From contig NZ_PENZ01000045.1 in assembly GCF_003144395.1 (NCBI RefSeq), positions 373,220-437,219 of the forward strand: DNA of 64,000 nucleotides. The letters are read 5' to 3'. Source of the DNA: Proteus faecis (GTDB lineage Bacteria > Pseudomonadota > Gammaproteobacteria > Enterobacterales > Enterobacteriaceae). Both the position numbers and the translations under genes were made by a program. The notes under the pieces were generated by a model, which did no database searches, was not told the origin of the DNA, and saw only the letters and a program-made list of their open reading frames with translations. Of the stretch, positions 52,821-61,489 are shown one piece after another. The number at the start of each line of letters is the position of its first letter. Within the stretch, counting starts at the first letter, position 1.

Positions 52821-53459
52821 ACTTGCAATAATATTCGAAACATTTTGCTACTATAAATCACTGATGACGAAAATAAAAATATTCCAATCCACTGATAGTA
52901 AGCATCATTTTTTTACTAAGGAATGAACCATAATAATATGTTTTTATATGGTTATTAGCTTGATAGATAGAGGTGCCCCCAACTTCATCAATAGTGATAA
53001 TAATTATCATCATCTTTTTTCACTTAACACTAAATACAGATAACTACACTATTGATCCCTCATTATATTTAAATATCATATAAAACAATATATTAAATAA
53101 ATCAAACTACTTTATTGGTTGTTATAAAGTGTTTAATATCCCTTATTTTCATTCCCTCCTTTTAATTCTCTAATTATAATTGCGCACACATTTCTAAAGA
53201 AAAATTAATAATTTTCAAAGTAAAATAATAAATACAAACACAGAACAGTCTGATAATTACAATTATATACATTTGATTTTTCTTTTATTTTTAGAGCTAA
53301 ACATTTATTAATTCAGGTAAATTTCAGAAAATAGTTTTATGACCAAATCGTAAATAAATTAAACATTTGAAATAAATATATTCAATAAGATAAAAATAAG
53401 CTAATAATAAAACAATAATTTTGAGATAGTATACGCACTTTTGAACACAAGGATGCGTC
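52821..53459. other. Long AT-rich gap with orphan Fur palindrome
   Basis: About 640 bases without a credible gene. It contains a short inverted repeat AACCATA (52926-52932) / TATGGTT (52947-52953) and a perfect Fur-type palindrome at 52995-53009. I looked on both strands for a RyhB-like sRNA and did not find its conserved core. A promoter for the ynb-like operon must lie toward its end. Confidence 0.5.
52995..53009. promoter_or_regulatory. Perfect 7-1-7 Fur-type palindrome
   Basis: TGATAATAATTATCA is an exact inverted repeat of the 7-1-7 Fur motif. It is 451 bases before the ynbA-like gene and over 240 bases after the small membrane protein gene, so its target is not obvious. Confidence 0.62.
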
Positions 53460-54095
53460 ATGACAATTTATGACTTAAAACCCAAATTTCAATCTCTCTT
53501 GCGCCCTTATGTAAAACAATTATTTACAAAAGGGATCACCGCAAATCAAGTTACACTGTCTGCCTTACTGTTATCCATTGCCGTTGGTGGATTACTTTTG
53601 CTTTATCCTTCTCCTCGTTTATTTTTATTACTCCCTTTTGTCCTCTTTTTTCGGATGGCGCTTAATGCCATTGATGGCATGCTTGCCCGAGAACATAATC
53701 AAAAAAGTGCGCTTGGAGCGATATTAAACGAAGCTAGCGATGTTATTTCAGACATTGCACTCTATTTACCTTTTGTTTTTATTTTTCCACAGGCCTACTG
53801 GTGGATCATGCTGGCACTTTTTTTAATGATAATGACTGAGTTTTTAGGTGTTCTTGCCCAAACTATTCATGCGTCTCGTCGTTATGATGGCCCCATGGGA
53901 AAAAGTGATAGAGCCTTTATTTTCGGTGCTATTGCGTTTTTTATCGGAATATTCCCCTCACTGACATTATCAGAAAACACGCATTATCTTTTTATTATTA
54001 TTAATTTATTACTTTTGTTGACTTGTTATCACCGAATTCATCGCGCACTAAAAGAAGCAACGATGACAGATAAAGATAAGGATACATCGTTATGA
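53460..54095 (+). CDS. ynbA: CDP-alcohol phosphatidyltransferase, YnbA-like
   Basis: 211-residue membrane enzyme with about six helices. The CDP-alcohol phosphotransferase motif is at about residues 73-99: DGMLAREHNQKSALG, then NEASDVISD. The usual DG-x2-AR-x8-G-x3-D-x3-D has Asn in place of the first downstream Asp. Family enzymes join a CDP-activated lipid to an alcohol. E. coli YnbA is the closest match known to me; its product is unknown. ATGA overlap with the next gene. Confidence 0.85.
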   Translation: MTIYDLKPKFQSLLRPYVKQLFTKGITANQVTLSALLLSIAVGGLLLLYPSPRLFLLLPFVLFFRMALNAIDGMLAREHNQKSALGAILNEASDVISDIALYLPFVFIFPQAYWWIMLALFLMIMTEFLGVLAQTIHASRRYDGPMGKSDRAFIFGAIAFFIGIFPSLTLSENTHYLFIIINLLLLLTCYHRIHRALKEATMTDKDKDTSL

Positions 54096-55861
54096 ATCAA
54101 CAACCGCAATATCAAACTCAAAGGAATATGATTGAGTCTGAATTTACCACCAGCGATAAGACACCACTGTATTATCGCCACTGGCCTGCTCAAATTACCA
54201 CTGAGCCAAAAGCAATTATTTTATTTCACCGAGGTCATGAACACTCAGGGCGTGTTTCTCATCTAGTTGATGAGTTAGATCTTCCTGATTTTTCAATGTT
54301 TGCTTGGGATGCTCGTGGACATGGTAAAAATGAAGGTGCTCGCGGTTATAGCCCATCAATGGGAACATCAATAAAAGATATCGACGAATTCGTTCATTAC
54401 GTTTCATCCAACTATAATATTCCAATGGAGAATATTCTGGTTGTTGGTCAAAGTGTCGGTGCTGTTTTAGTAACTGGTTGGGTACACGATTATGCCCCAA
54501 AAATCCGTGGTATGGTGTTAGCCTCGCCAGCATTTAAAGTGAAGTTATATGTTCCTTTTGCACGTACCGGCCTCGCCTTAATGCAAAAAGTTCGTGGCCT
54601 TTTTTACGTCAATTCGTATGTGAAAGCCAAATACTTAACCCATGACCAAAGTCGTATAGACTCTTTTAATCAAGACTCTCTGATCACTCGCCCTATTGCC
54701 GTCAATATTTTATTAGAACTTTATAAAACGGCAGATCGTGTTGTTGAAGATGCAAGTGCGATTACTTTACCAACACAATTATTTATTTCAGGTAATGATC
54801 ATGTGGTTCACGCCAAGCCTCAACACCTTTTCTATGAACGTTTAAATACCCCTATCAAAGAAAAGCACGTCTTACCCGGCTTTTACCACGATACATTAGG
54901 TGAAAAAGACAGGGTTATCCCTATTAATAAAATGCGTAGTTTTATCGAAACCTTATTTGCACAACCACTTTATCAACATGATTACCAGCATGAAGATACT
55001 TGGAGCCATAGCGCTGATATGTATCGTGCATTACAGACCCCTCTTCCTAAATATTGTCTAAAAAAACTTTATTATAAAGTACTTAGTCGTTCTATGAGCA
55101 CTTTAGGTAAAGCATCTGAAGGGGTTGCGCTGGGTTACGATAAAGGTTTTGATTCTGGATCGACTCTAGATTATGTCTACCGTAATCAGCCTCAAGGGAA
55201 AGGATTATTTGGTCGAGTTGTTGATAGGCAGTATCTAAATAGTATTGGTTGGCAAGGGATCCGCCAACGTAAAATCAATATTGAAAATACGATCCGCTAC
55301 GCAATTCGCCAATTAATACAAAATAATATGCCTGTGCATATTATGGATATCGCAGCAGGACAAGGGCGCTATCTTTTTGATGCTGTTAATGATTATAGCA
55401 AGATTGATTCAATTTTAATGCGTGATTATAGCACCATTAATGTCGAACAAGGCAGAATGGCGATTAAAGAGCGTCACTTAGAAGATAAAGTACGCTTTGA
55501 AGAAGGTAACGCTTTTGATGCAGAAAGTTTGAGTTCAGTTTCACCTTCACCAACGTTAGGCATTGTCAGTGGACTCTATGAATTATTCCCTGAAAATCAT
55601 CTGCTAAAAGAGTCTTTAAAAGGACTATCGCAAGCCATACCTAGTGGCGGTTTATTGATTTATACCTGTCAACCTTGGCACCCTCAGCTTGAAATGATTG
55701 CGCGTGTATTACCAAGTCACCAAAATGGACAACCTTGGATCATGCGTTGCCGTAGTCAAGGGGAAATGGATGCTTTAGTCAATGAAGCGGGATTTGAAAA
55801 GTTAGATCAACAAATTGATCATTGGGGGATTTTCAGTGTATCGATAGCAAAACGTCGCTAA
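54092..55861 (+). CDS. ynbC: YnbC-like fusion: alpha/beta hydrolase plus methyltransferase
   Basis: 589 residues. Residues 10-290 are a monoacylglycerol-lipase-like hydrolase with nucleophile Ser121 (GQSVG), Asp236 (GNDHVV) and His266 (GFYHDT). Residues 395-589 are a SAM-dependent methyltransferase with D-I-A-A-G-Q-G at 419-425. The linker (about 300-390) is unassigned. No signal peptide. Its place after a phosphatidyltransferase suggests acting on a lipid: deacylating and methylating it, which is inference. E. coli YnbC has the same layout. Confidence 0.85.
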   Translation: MNQQPQYQTQRNMIESEFTTSDKTPLYYRHWPAQITTEPKAIILFHRGHEHSGRVSHLVDELDLPDFSMFAWDARGHGKNEGARGYSPSMGTSIKDIDEFVHYVSSNYNIPMENILVVGQSVGAVLVTGWVHDYAPKIRGMVLASPAFKVKLYVPFARTGLALMQKVRGLFYVNSYVKAKYLTHDQSRIDSFNQDSLITRPIAVNILLELYKTADRVVEDASAITLPTQLFISGNDHVVHAKPQHLFYERLNTPIKEKHVLPGFYHDTLGEKDRVIPINKMRSFIETLFAQPLYQHDYQHEDTWSHSADMYRALQTPLPKYCLKKLYYKVLSRSMSTLGKASEGVALGYDKGFDSGSTLDYVYRNQPQGKGLFGRVVDRQYLNSIGWQGIRQRKINIENTIRYAIRQLIQNNMPVHIMDIAAGQGRYLFDAVNDYSKIDSILMRDYSTINVEQGRMAIKERHLEDKVRFEEGNAFDAESLSSVSPSPTLGIVSGLYELFPENHLLKESLKGLSQAIPSGGLLIYTCQPWHPQLEMIARVLPSHQNGQPWIMRCRSQGEMDALVNEAGFEKLDQQIDHWGIFSVSIAKRR

Positions 55862-55884
55862 CAGAATATACCATCAATCACTGG

Positions 55885-55916
55885 GCTATCGCTATATGGC
55901 AACATATAGCGATAGC
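55885..55916 (+). other. Perfect 13-base-pair hairpin between ynbC and ynbD
   Basis: GCTATCGCTATAT (55885-55897) / ATATAGCGATAGC (55904-55916) with loop GGCAAC. Only TTT follows, so it is not a full terminator. It may be an mRNA-processing or stability element that separates ynbD expression from ynbAC. Confidence 0.6.
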
Positions 55917-55964
55917 TTTAAGACGTTGTAAAACAGAAATATAAACAAATAAAGGAATTTTAGT

Positions 55965-57320
55965 ATGGGTGGAACCCAACATTCTCAAATAACATCATCA
56001 AGAAAAAGTATCTGGCTCGCTGGTATTGTATGGCTGTTATTTCTGGCTCCATTTTTCTATTTAACTTATATGCAAGTTAACACTTATACTTCCACTTTAT
56101 CTGATGTTCCTTCTTTTGTTTATTCATGGGAAAAAGCGATCCCCTTTTTACCCTGGACAATCATTCCTTATTGGAGTGTAAATATTGCCTACGGTATTTC
56201 ACTGATTATTTGTACAACGCTAAGAGAGCAATTTATACATGGATTACGTTTAATTGTGGCCTCACTTATTGCTTGTGCTGGTTTTTTATTATTTCCATTA
56301 AAATTTAGTTTTACTCGCCCAACAACAGAAGGGGTTTCTGGCTGGTTATTTACCCAATTAGAAGGTTTCGATTTACCCTATAATCAAGCCCCTTCTTTGC
56401 ACATTATTTTATTGTGGATAATTTGGTTACGTTTTCGCGCACATACGCCCAAATCATGGCAATGGTTTTTGAATTTATGGTCATTGCTTATTGCTATTTC
56501 TGTGCTGACAACATGGCAACATCACTTTATTGATATTATTACAGGCTTTGGTGTTGGTGTGTTTATTTGTTATTTATTACCAATAAACTCTCGTTGGAAA
56601 TGGCATTTTACCGGCAGCAAACGCAGTTTACGTATTGGTAAAAATTATGCGTTATCAGCAATGGTGTTTTATCTGTTATCTTTTGGCCTGCAAGGTTTCT
56701 TTTGGATCTTTCTCTGGCCAGCAATCACATTAACTTTTGTAACTTTGGGTTATTTAGGGGCTGGAGCTTCTATTTTTCAAAAAAATACACAGGGTGAAAT
56801 TCCCCTTTCTGCACAGATAATCCTATTACCTTATCGCTTTTTTGCTTGGTGTACTTATCGCTATTATTTAACTCGTTGCCAAACTCCCAGTTTAGTGGCG
56901 GAAGGTGTTTTACTAGGTGGACGCCCTCTCTATAAATTAAACGCTAACGCAGTGTTTGATTTAACCTGTGAATGGCCAAGAAACAAATTTAGCCAAAATC
57001 AGCTTTATTTAGCCCAACCTCAAATCGATTTATTACCATTATCTCCTGATGATATCAGCAAAGCCATGTTGTCTATGGAACATCTTAGCCAAGTAGGAAC
57101 TGTTTATATTCATTGCAAATTAGGTTATTCGCGCAGTGCTACTATTGCAGTCGCATGGCTAGTTTATAATGGCACAGTTGATACCTTGGAGGACGCAATA
57201 AAACAGGTGTATCAAACACGCCCTCAAGTGATTTTAAATCCAGAAACACAAGAGGCATTACAAATTTGGTATTCACATTTCCAACAAAATAGAGGCAACA
57301 ATGCTGACAACAAAAACTAG
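55965..57320 (+). CDS. ynbD: YnbD-like fusion: PAP2 phosphatase plus dual-specificity phosphatase
   Basis: 451 residues. The first 210 form a membrane PAP2-type domain with PSLH (143-146) and HHFID (186-190). Further membrane segments run to about 270. The C-terminal domain is a dual-specificity phosphatase with Cys384-x5-Arg390 (HCKLGYSRSA). Both domain types can dephosphorylate lipids; PTPMT1-like DSPs act on phosphatidylglycerophosphate. This fits a lipid pathway. E. coli YnbD is similar (430). Confidence 0.83.
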   Translation: MGGTQHSQITSSRKSIWLAGIVWLLFLAPFFYLTYMQVNTYTSTLSDVPSFVYSWEKAIPFLPWTIIPYWSVNIAYGISLIICTTLREQFIHGLRLIVASLIACAGFLLFPLKFSFTRPTTEGVSGWLFTQLEGFDLPYNQAPSLHIILLWIIWLRFRAHTPKSWQWFLNLWSLLIAISVLTTWQHHFIDIITGFGVGVFICYLLPINSRWKWHFTGSKRSLRIGKNYALSAMVFYLLSFGLQGFFWIFLWPAITLTFVTLGYLGAGASIFQKNTQGEIPLSAQIILLPYRFFAWCTYRYYLTRCQTPSLVAEGVLLGGRPLYKLNANAVFDLTCEWPRNKFSQNQLYLAQPQIDLLPLSPDDISKAMLSMEHLSQVGTVYIHCKLGYSRSATIAVAWLVYNGTVDTLEDAIKQVYQTRPQVILNPETQEALQIWYSHFQQNRGNNADNKN

Positions 57321-57708
57321 CGGTAAAGTCATTGTATCTTTAACTCAAAGTTGGCGTTATTTACTGCTGTTATCACTGTTACCTTATATAAACACATGGC
57401 CTGTTTTTAGCCTTCACGTTCACAATAAATTAGCATTCTTTGGTGCTTCTCTTTTATTTTTATTTACGCAATATCACCTTTTTCGTTTATGGCTTGATAG
57501 TCATTTTTTTCAAGCCCTTTATCGCTATCAAGACCATGTTAGCTTTGATGAAAGTCTCTCTACATTATTTCCTAAACGCCCCAAAAAACAGACGATGGAA
57601 GCCCGCTGGTTAGGGACTAAACGTCTATTTTCTTTTGCAGTTATTGGTATTTCAGTTCAATGGATATGGTGTTTGGCTATACTTTTTCTTACGTCTTTTA
57701 GTTATTAA
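57301..57708 (+). CDS. Unrecognised membrane protein of the ynb-like operon
   Basis: 135 residues. It starts inside the end of ynbD (20-base overlap), so it is translationally coupled. Three hydrophobic segments (about 18-33, 45-60 and 110-131) flank a basic cytoplasmic-looking stretch (FPKRPKKQTMEARWLGTKR). I do not recognise a family. Its position makes it a likely accessory of the YnbD-like phosphatase. Confidence 0.6.
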   Translation: MLTTKTSGKVIVSLTQSWRYLLLLSLLPYINTWPVFSLHVHNKLAFFGASLLFLFTQYHLFRLWLDSHFFQALYRYQDHVSFDESLSTLFPKRPKKQTMEARWLGTKRLFSFAVIGISVQWIWCLAILFLTSFSY

Positions 57709-57865
57709 TAAGCTAGGTTCAATATTTATTCATTATACAAAACAATATGTTATAAAAATAAAATCTAAGGAGTAATATCAAATTAATTGAACATCTCTAT
57801 CACAGTAATTCTTTTCTCAAAAAAATGACTCATGTTACTATCATTTACCTTACAAATGATTCGTT

Positions 57866-59083
57866 ATGAGTATTATGGAAAACAGCGCACCAAAAACCTC
57901 GCTAAGCAAAGGTCTTATTTTACTTATGGCAGTTGCCACTGGCATGGTTGTTGCCAGTAATTACTATGCACAGCCACTACTTGATTCAATCGCAAACTAT
58001 TTCCACATATCGGCTACTATGGCCGGATTTATTGTCACCACAGCACAATTAAGTTATGCCATCGGATTAATGTTATTAGTGCCTCTTGGCGATATTTTTG
58101 AACGTCGCTCACTCATTATTACCATGACATTAATTTCAGCGAGTGGTCTATTAATTACTGCTATGGCCTCTAATATTTGGGTAATGTTAATAGGAACTGC
58201 ACTCTCAGGCATGTTCTCCGTTGTGGCTCAAATTCTTGTTCCTTTTGCTGCAACGCTTGCCGCGCCACATCAACGAGGAAAAGCCGTCGGAACGATTATG
58301 AGTGGTCTTTTACTCGGGATCTTACTGGCGAGAACGGCATCTGGGTTAATGGCGTCATTTACTAATTGGCAGGGTATTTTCTGGGTAGCAAGTATTTTTC
58401 TGGCAATTTTGGCTATCACTTTATGGCGCTGTTTACCCACTTATAAAAGTGAAACTAACTTAAATTATTTCCAATTGCTAGGCTCTATTTTCAAATTATT
58501 TGCAACAACTCCCGTATTAAGAACGCGCTCATTAGTTGGTGCACTTATTTTTGCTCACTTTGGTTTATTATGGACTTCAATGGCTTTTTTATTGGCTTCT
58601 GATCCTTTTAATTACTCAGATGCCGTGATTGGTTTATTTGGTCTTGTTGGTGCTGCAGGTGCATTAATGGCCGGTAAAGCAGGTGTATTAGTTGATAAAG
58701 GAAAAGGTAAAAAAACCACTACCGTGGGATTAGCCATCCTTTTTCTTTCTTGGGGTTTTATCGTTATTGCACCTTATTACCACTGGATAGGGCTCATCAG
58801 CTTTATTATTGGTGTTGTCTTGCTAGACTTAGCTGTTCAAGGTGTTCACGTTACCAATCAGAGCACCATATACCGTATTTTACCGGATGCTAGAAACCGC
58901 CTAACTGCCGCTTATATGACAAGCTATTTTATCGGTGGTGCATTAGGATCTTTACTATCAGGCTATGCTTATCATCAATATGGATGGACAGGGGTTTCCA
59001 TCGCTGGATTAGTCATTGGTGTTATTGGACTTATTGTTTGGTTTTTAGGTTATAAAAATGATCCAATAATCCACGCTGAATAA
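57866..59083 (+). CDS. MFS transporter, DHA1-like drug/metabolite efflux
   Basis: 405 residues with 12 predicted helices. MFS signatures visible are LSYAIGLMLLVPLGDIFERR (motif A, loop 2-3) and the repeat-related GAAGALMAGKAGVLVDKGKGKK. The start NYYAQPLLDSIA is common in DHA1-type efflux pumps. Substrate unknown. It precedes the emrRAB locus by 490 bases and may be independently controlled. The ATG 57866 has only a weak ribosome site. Confidence 0.82.
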   Translation: MSIMENSAPKTSLSKGLILLMAVATGMVVASNYYAQPLLDSIANYFHISATMAGFIVTTAQLSYAIGLMLLVPLGDIFERRSLIITMTLISASGLLITAMASNIWVMLIGTALSGMFSVVAQILVPFAATLAAPHQRGKAVGTIMSGLLLGILLARTASGLMASFTNWQGIFWVASIFLAILAITLWRCLPTYKSETNLNYFQLLGSIFKLFATTPVLRTRSLVGALIFAHFGLLWTSMAFLLASDPFNYSDAVIGLFGLVGAAGALMAGKAGVLVDKGKGKKTTTVGLAILFLSWGFIVIAPYYHWIGLISFIIGVVLLDLAVQGVHVTNQSTIYRILPDARNRLTAAYMTSYFIGGALGSLLSGYAYHQYGWTGVSIAGLVIGVIGLIVWFLGYKNDPIIHAE

Positions 59084-59089
59084 TTTTCA

Positions 59090-59115
59090 AACCCAAGGAT
59101 GGGTTATATTATTTC
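59090..59115 (+). terminator. Weak terminator after the MFS gene
   Basis: Stem AACCCA (59090-59095) / TGGGTT (59100-59105), loop AGGA, then ATATTATTTC. Short and with a broken T run. Confidence 0.45.
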
Positions 59116-59575
59116 TTCAATCCTACTGTAATCAGAATAAAATGTTAATGTTTTAACAGCGTGATTACTATTAATGTATATCATCATCCTATTCTTTATT
59201 AAGAATAATTATATCAATCCCCCCAATAAAGCACTATATAAATAATTTCATTTCGATATCATCAACATAACAACCATTGGTAGTTATAATAAAATTATTA
59301 CGTGTTTTATCGTAAAAAATGATCCCTTTTTTCGTAAATAGACTACTATTCATTGTCAGATAAGTGATAAATTAATTTTATTAACTTATTGCAAAGAGAT
59401 AAGTACCTATCTTTTTTTTGTGTTATCATTCAGAAAATTTATGAATCAGGTAACATAATCAAAAAAACATAGTGACTATAAATAATAAAAATTGCTAAAT
59501 TGTGTGTTTAATATACCATTTAACATGTTGATAACAGCATTATCCTAATTTTCGAAACTAACAAGGTGTCTAAAA
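59116..59575. other. Intergenic region upstream of emrR
   Basis: About 460 bases with no gene, AT-rich. It must hold the emrRAB promoter and the EmrR operator, but I cannot identify a clear MarR-type palindrome. Confidence 0.45.
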
Positions 59576-60103
59576 ATGGAAAGCTCATTTACGCCAACAG
59601 AAGAATTACTAAACACTCGCGCTACACAACAGAAATCGCTTAACAAAGATATTCCTTATCAAGAAATTTTGTTAACTCGCCTTTCTATGCATGTTCAAAG
59701 CAAACTTCTTGAAAGTCGTAATAATATGTTGAAGTCTCAGGGTATTAACGAGACATTATTTATGGCACTAATGATATTAGATACGACAGAAAATCGTAGT
59801 ATTCAACCATCAGAATTAAGTGCAGCTTTAGGCTCTTCAAGAACAAATGCAACGCGTATTGCTGATGAGCTTGAAAAACAAGGTTGGATTGAACGCCGTG
59901 AAAGTCATAATGACCGCCGTTGTTTACATCTCCATTTAACTGATGCAGGCGAAGAGTTTTTAAATAGCTTATTACCACCACAACATCAATGTTTAAAACA
60001 AATCTGGTCTGTATTAGATCAATCTGAACAAAGACAGCTTGAAACACTAATGCGTAAGTTATTATTACAATTAGATACTTTGGCTGAAAAAGGTTGTGAA
60101 TAA
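59576..60103 (+). CDS. emrR: MarR-family repressor EmrR (MprA)
   Basis: 175 residues (E. coli 176). Winged helix with near-identical recognition region [36 protein letters not shown] and wing [10 protein letters not shown]. It represses the emr operon and is released by hydrophobic drugs or uncouplers. The ATG follows AAGGTG. Confidence 0.96.
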   Translation: MESSFTPTEELLNTRATQQKSLNKDIPYQEILLTRLSMHVQSKLLESRNNMLKSQGINETLFMALMILDTTENRSIQPSELSAALGSSRTNATRIADELEKQGWIERRESHNDRRCLHLHLTDAGEEFLNSLLPPQHQCLKQIWSVLDQSEQRQLETLMRKLLLQLDTLAEKGCE

Positions 60104-60230
60104 GTAGCATAATAAATAGTTTTATTGATCTAATCCTATTTACGCCATAAATCGGCAAACATACTTACCCATTAGCATTTATAATTTACCTTCACGCTAA
60201 TTATTATTCTAAGATTGACTTTATAATTAT

Positions 60231-60254
60231 GTTTCCAGTTTTAATACTGGAAAC
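60231..60254. other. Perfect inverted repeat between emrR and emrA
   Basis: GTTTCCAGT (60231-60239) / ACTGGAAAC (60246-60254) with a 6-base loop, in the 192-base gap. No T run follows directly. It could be a second operator, a 3'-end stabiliser for emrR or a weak attenuator before emrAB. Confidence 0.5.
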
Positions 60255-60295
60255 ATATCTAATGATGTTTTTCTGGTTTTATGGAGATCTTCTAA

Positions 60296-61474
60296 ATGAG
60301 TGTTAATGAGGAAAATACCCTCCCTCAGGCTCCCATTCGCAATAAAAAACGAACTCGCCGAAATGTTTTACTGTTGCTAACTATCCTATTTATTGTTGCA
60401 GCCGTAGCTTATACAGCTTATTGGTTTATGGTATTAAGACATCATGAAACGACAGATAATGCTTATGTAACTGGCAATCAAATCATGGTGATGCCACAAA
60501 TTTCAGGTTCTGTTACCACTGTTTATGTGGATAACACCGATTTTGTAAAAGCAGGAGCCCCCTTAGTTTTATTAGATTCAAGTGATGAAAAATTGGCATT
60601 AGAAAAAGCAAAAACAGCATTAGCAAATAGTGTTCGCCAAATGCATCAGCAAATCATCACAGGTCGCCAACTAAAAGCAAACATCATTTTACGAGAATCA
60701 GAGCTCACTAAATTACAAAATGATCTTCGTCGTCGCGAAGTTTTAGGCGAACGCAATGTCATTGGTAAAGAAGAACTTCAACACGCCAGAGAGGCAGTAT
60801 CTACCGCAAAAGCGGCTTTAGAAGTTGCAAAAGAGCAATATAATGCTAATCAAGCAATTATCTTAAACACACCAATTGCAAAACAACCTTCTGTTTTACA
60901 AGCCTCGACTGATGTTCGTAATGCATGGCTCGCATTAGAACGTACTAAAATTTTAAGCCCAACAGATGGCTATGTTTCGCGTCGTAGCGTTCAAGTCGGC
61001 GCACAAGTCTCGCCGGGTAAACCATTAATGGCCGTTGTTCCTGTAACGGGTATGTGGATTGATGCCAATTTTAAAGAAACCCAGCTCGCTAATATGCGTA
61101 TTGGGCAACCGGCAAAGATCACAACTGATTTTTACGGCAAAAAAGTCATTTATCACGGCACTGTATTAGGTTTAGATATGGGAACAGGTAGTGCTTTCTC
61201 ATTATTACCAGCGCAAAATGCCAGTGGTAACTGGATAAAAGTTGTTCAACGCTTGCCGGTTCGTATTTCTTTAGATGAAAAAGAATTAGCGGAAAAACCA
61301 CTGCGTATTGGTCTTTCTTCTGAAGTGACTGTCGATACGATTAACCTTGATGGAAAAGTATTATCACACAGTGAACGCCAAACGCCAGCTTACCATACTG
61401 ATGTTTTAACAATTGATATGTCAGAGATTAATAAACTGATCAATGAAATCATTGAACAAAATGCAGGACAATAA
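60296..61474 (+). CDS. emrA: Multidrug efflux membrane-fusion protein EmrA
   Basis: 392 residues (E. coli 390). It has a basic cytoplasmic tail, one membrane helix (about 24-45), a biotinyl-lipoyl-like half (TTVYVDNTDFVKAGAPLVLLD), a long coiled-coil hairpin (about 100-200) and a second half (LSPTDGYVSRRSVQVGAQVSPG). Links EmrB to TolC. Confidence 0.96.
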   Translation: MSVNEENTLPQAPIRNKKRTRRNVLLLLTILFIVAAVAYTAYWFMVLRHHETTDNAYVTGNQIMVMPQISGSVTTVYVDNTDFVKAGAPLVLLDSSDEKLALEKAKTALANSVRQMHQQIITGRQLKANIILRESELTKLQNDLRRREVLGERNVIGKEELQHAREAVSTAKAALEVAKEQYNANQAIILNTPIAKQPSVLQASTDVRNAWLALERTKILSPTDGYVSRRSVQVGAQVSPGKPLMAVVPVTGMWIDANFKETQLANMRIGQPAKITTDFYGKKVIYHGTVLGLDMGTGSAFSLLPAQNASGNWIKVVQRLPVRISLDEKELAEKPLRIGLSSEVTVDTINLDGKVLSHSERQTPAYHTDVLTIDMSEINKLINEIIEQNAGQ

Positions 61475-61489
61475 AGGCGAGGTGTAAAG

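Noticed and set aside
52861-53459. RyhB-type sRNA next to the Fur box
   Set aside because: The conserved RyhB core is absent on both strands and there is no GC-rich terminator nearby. An unrelated iron-controlled RNA remains possible.
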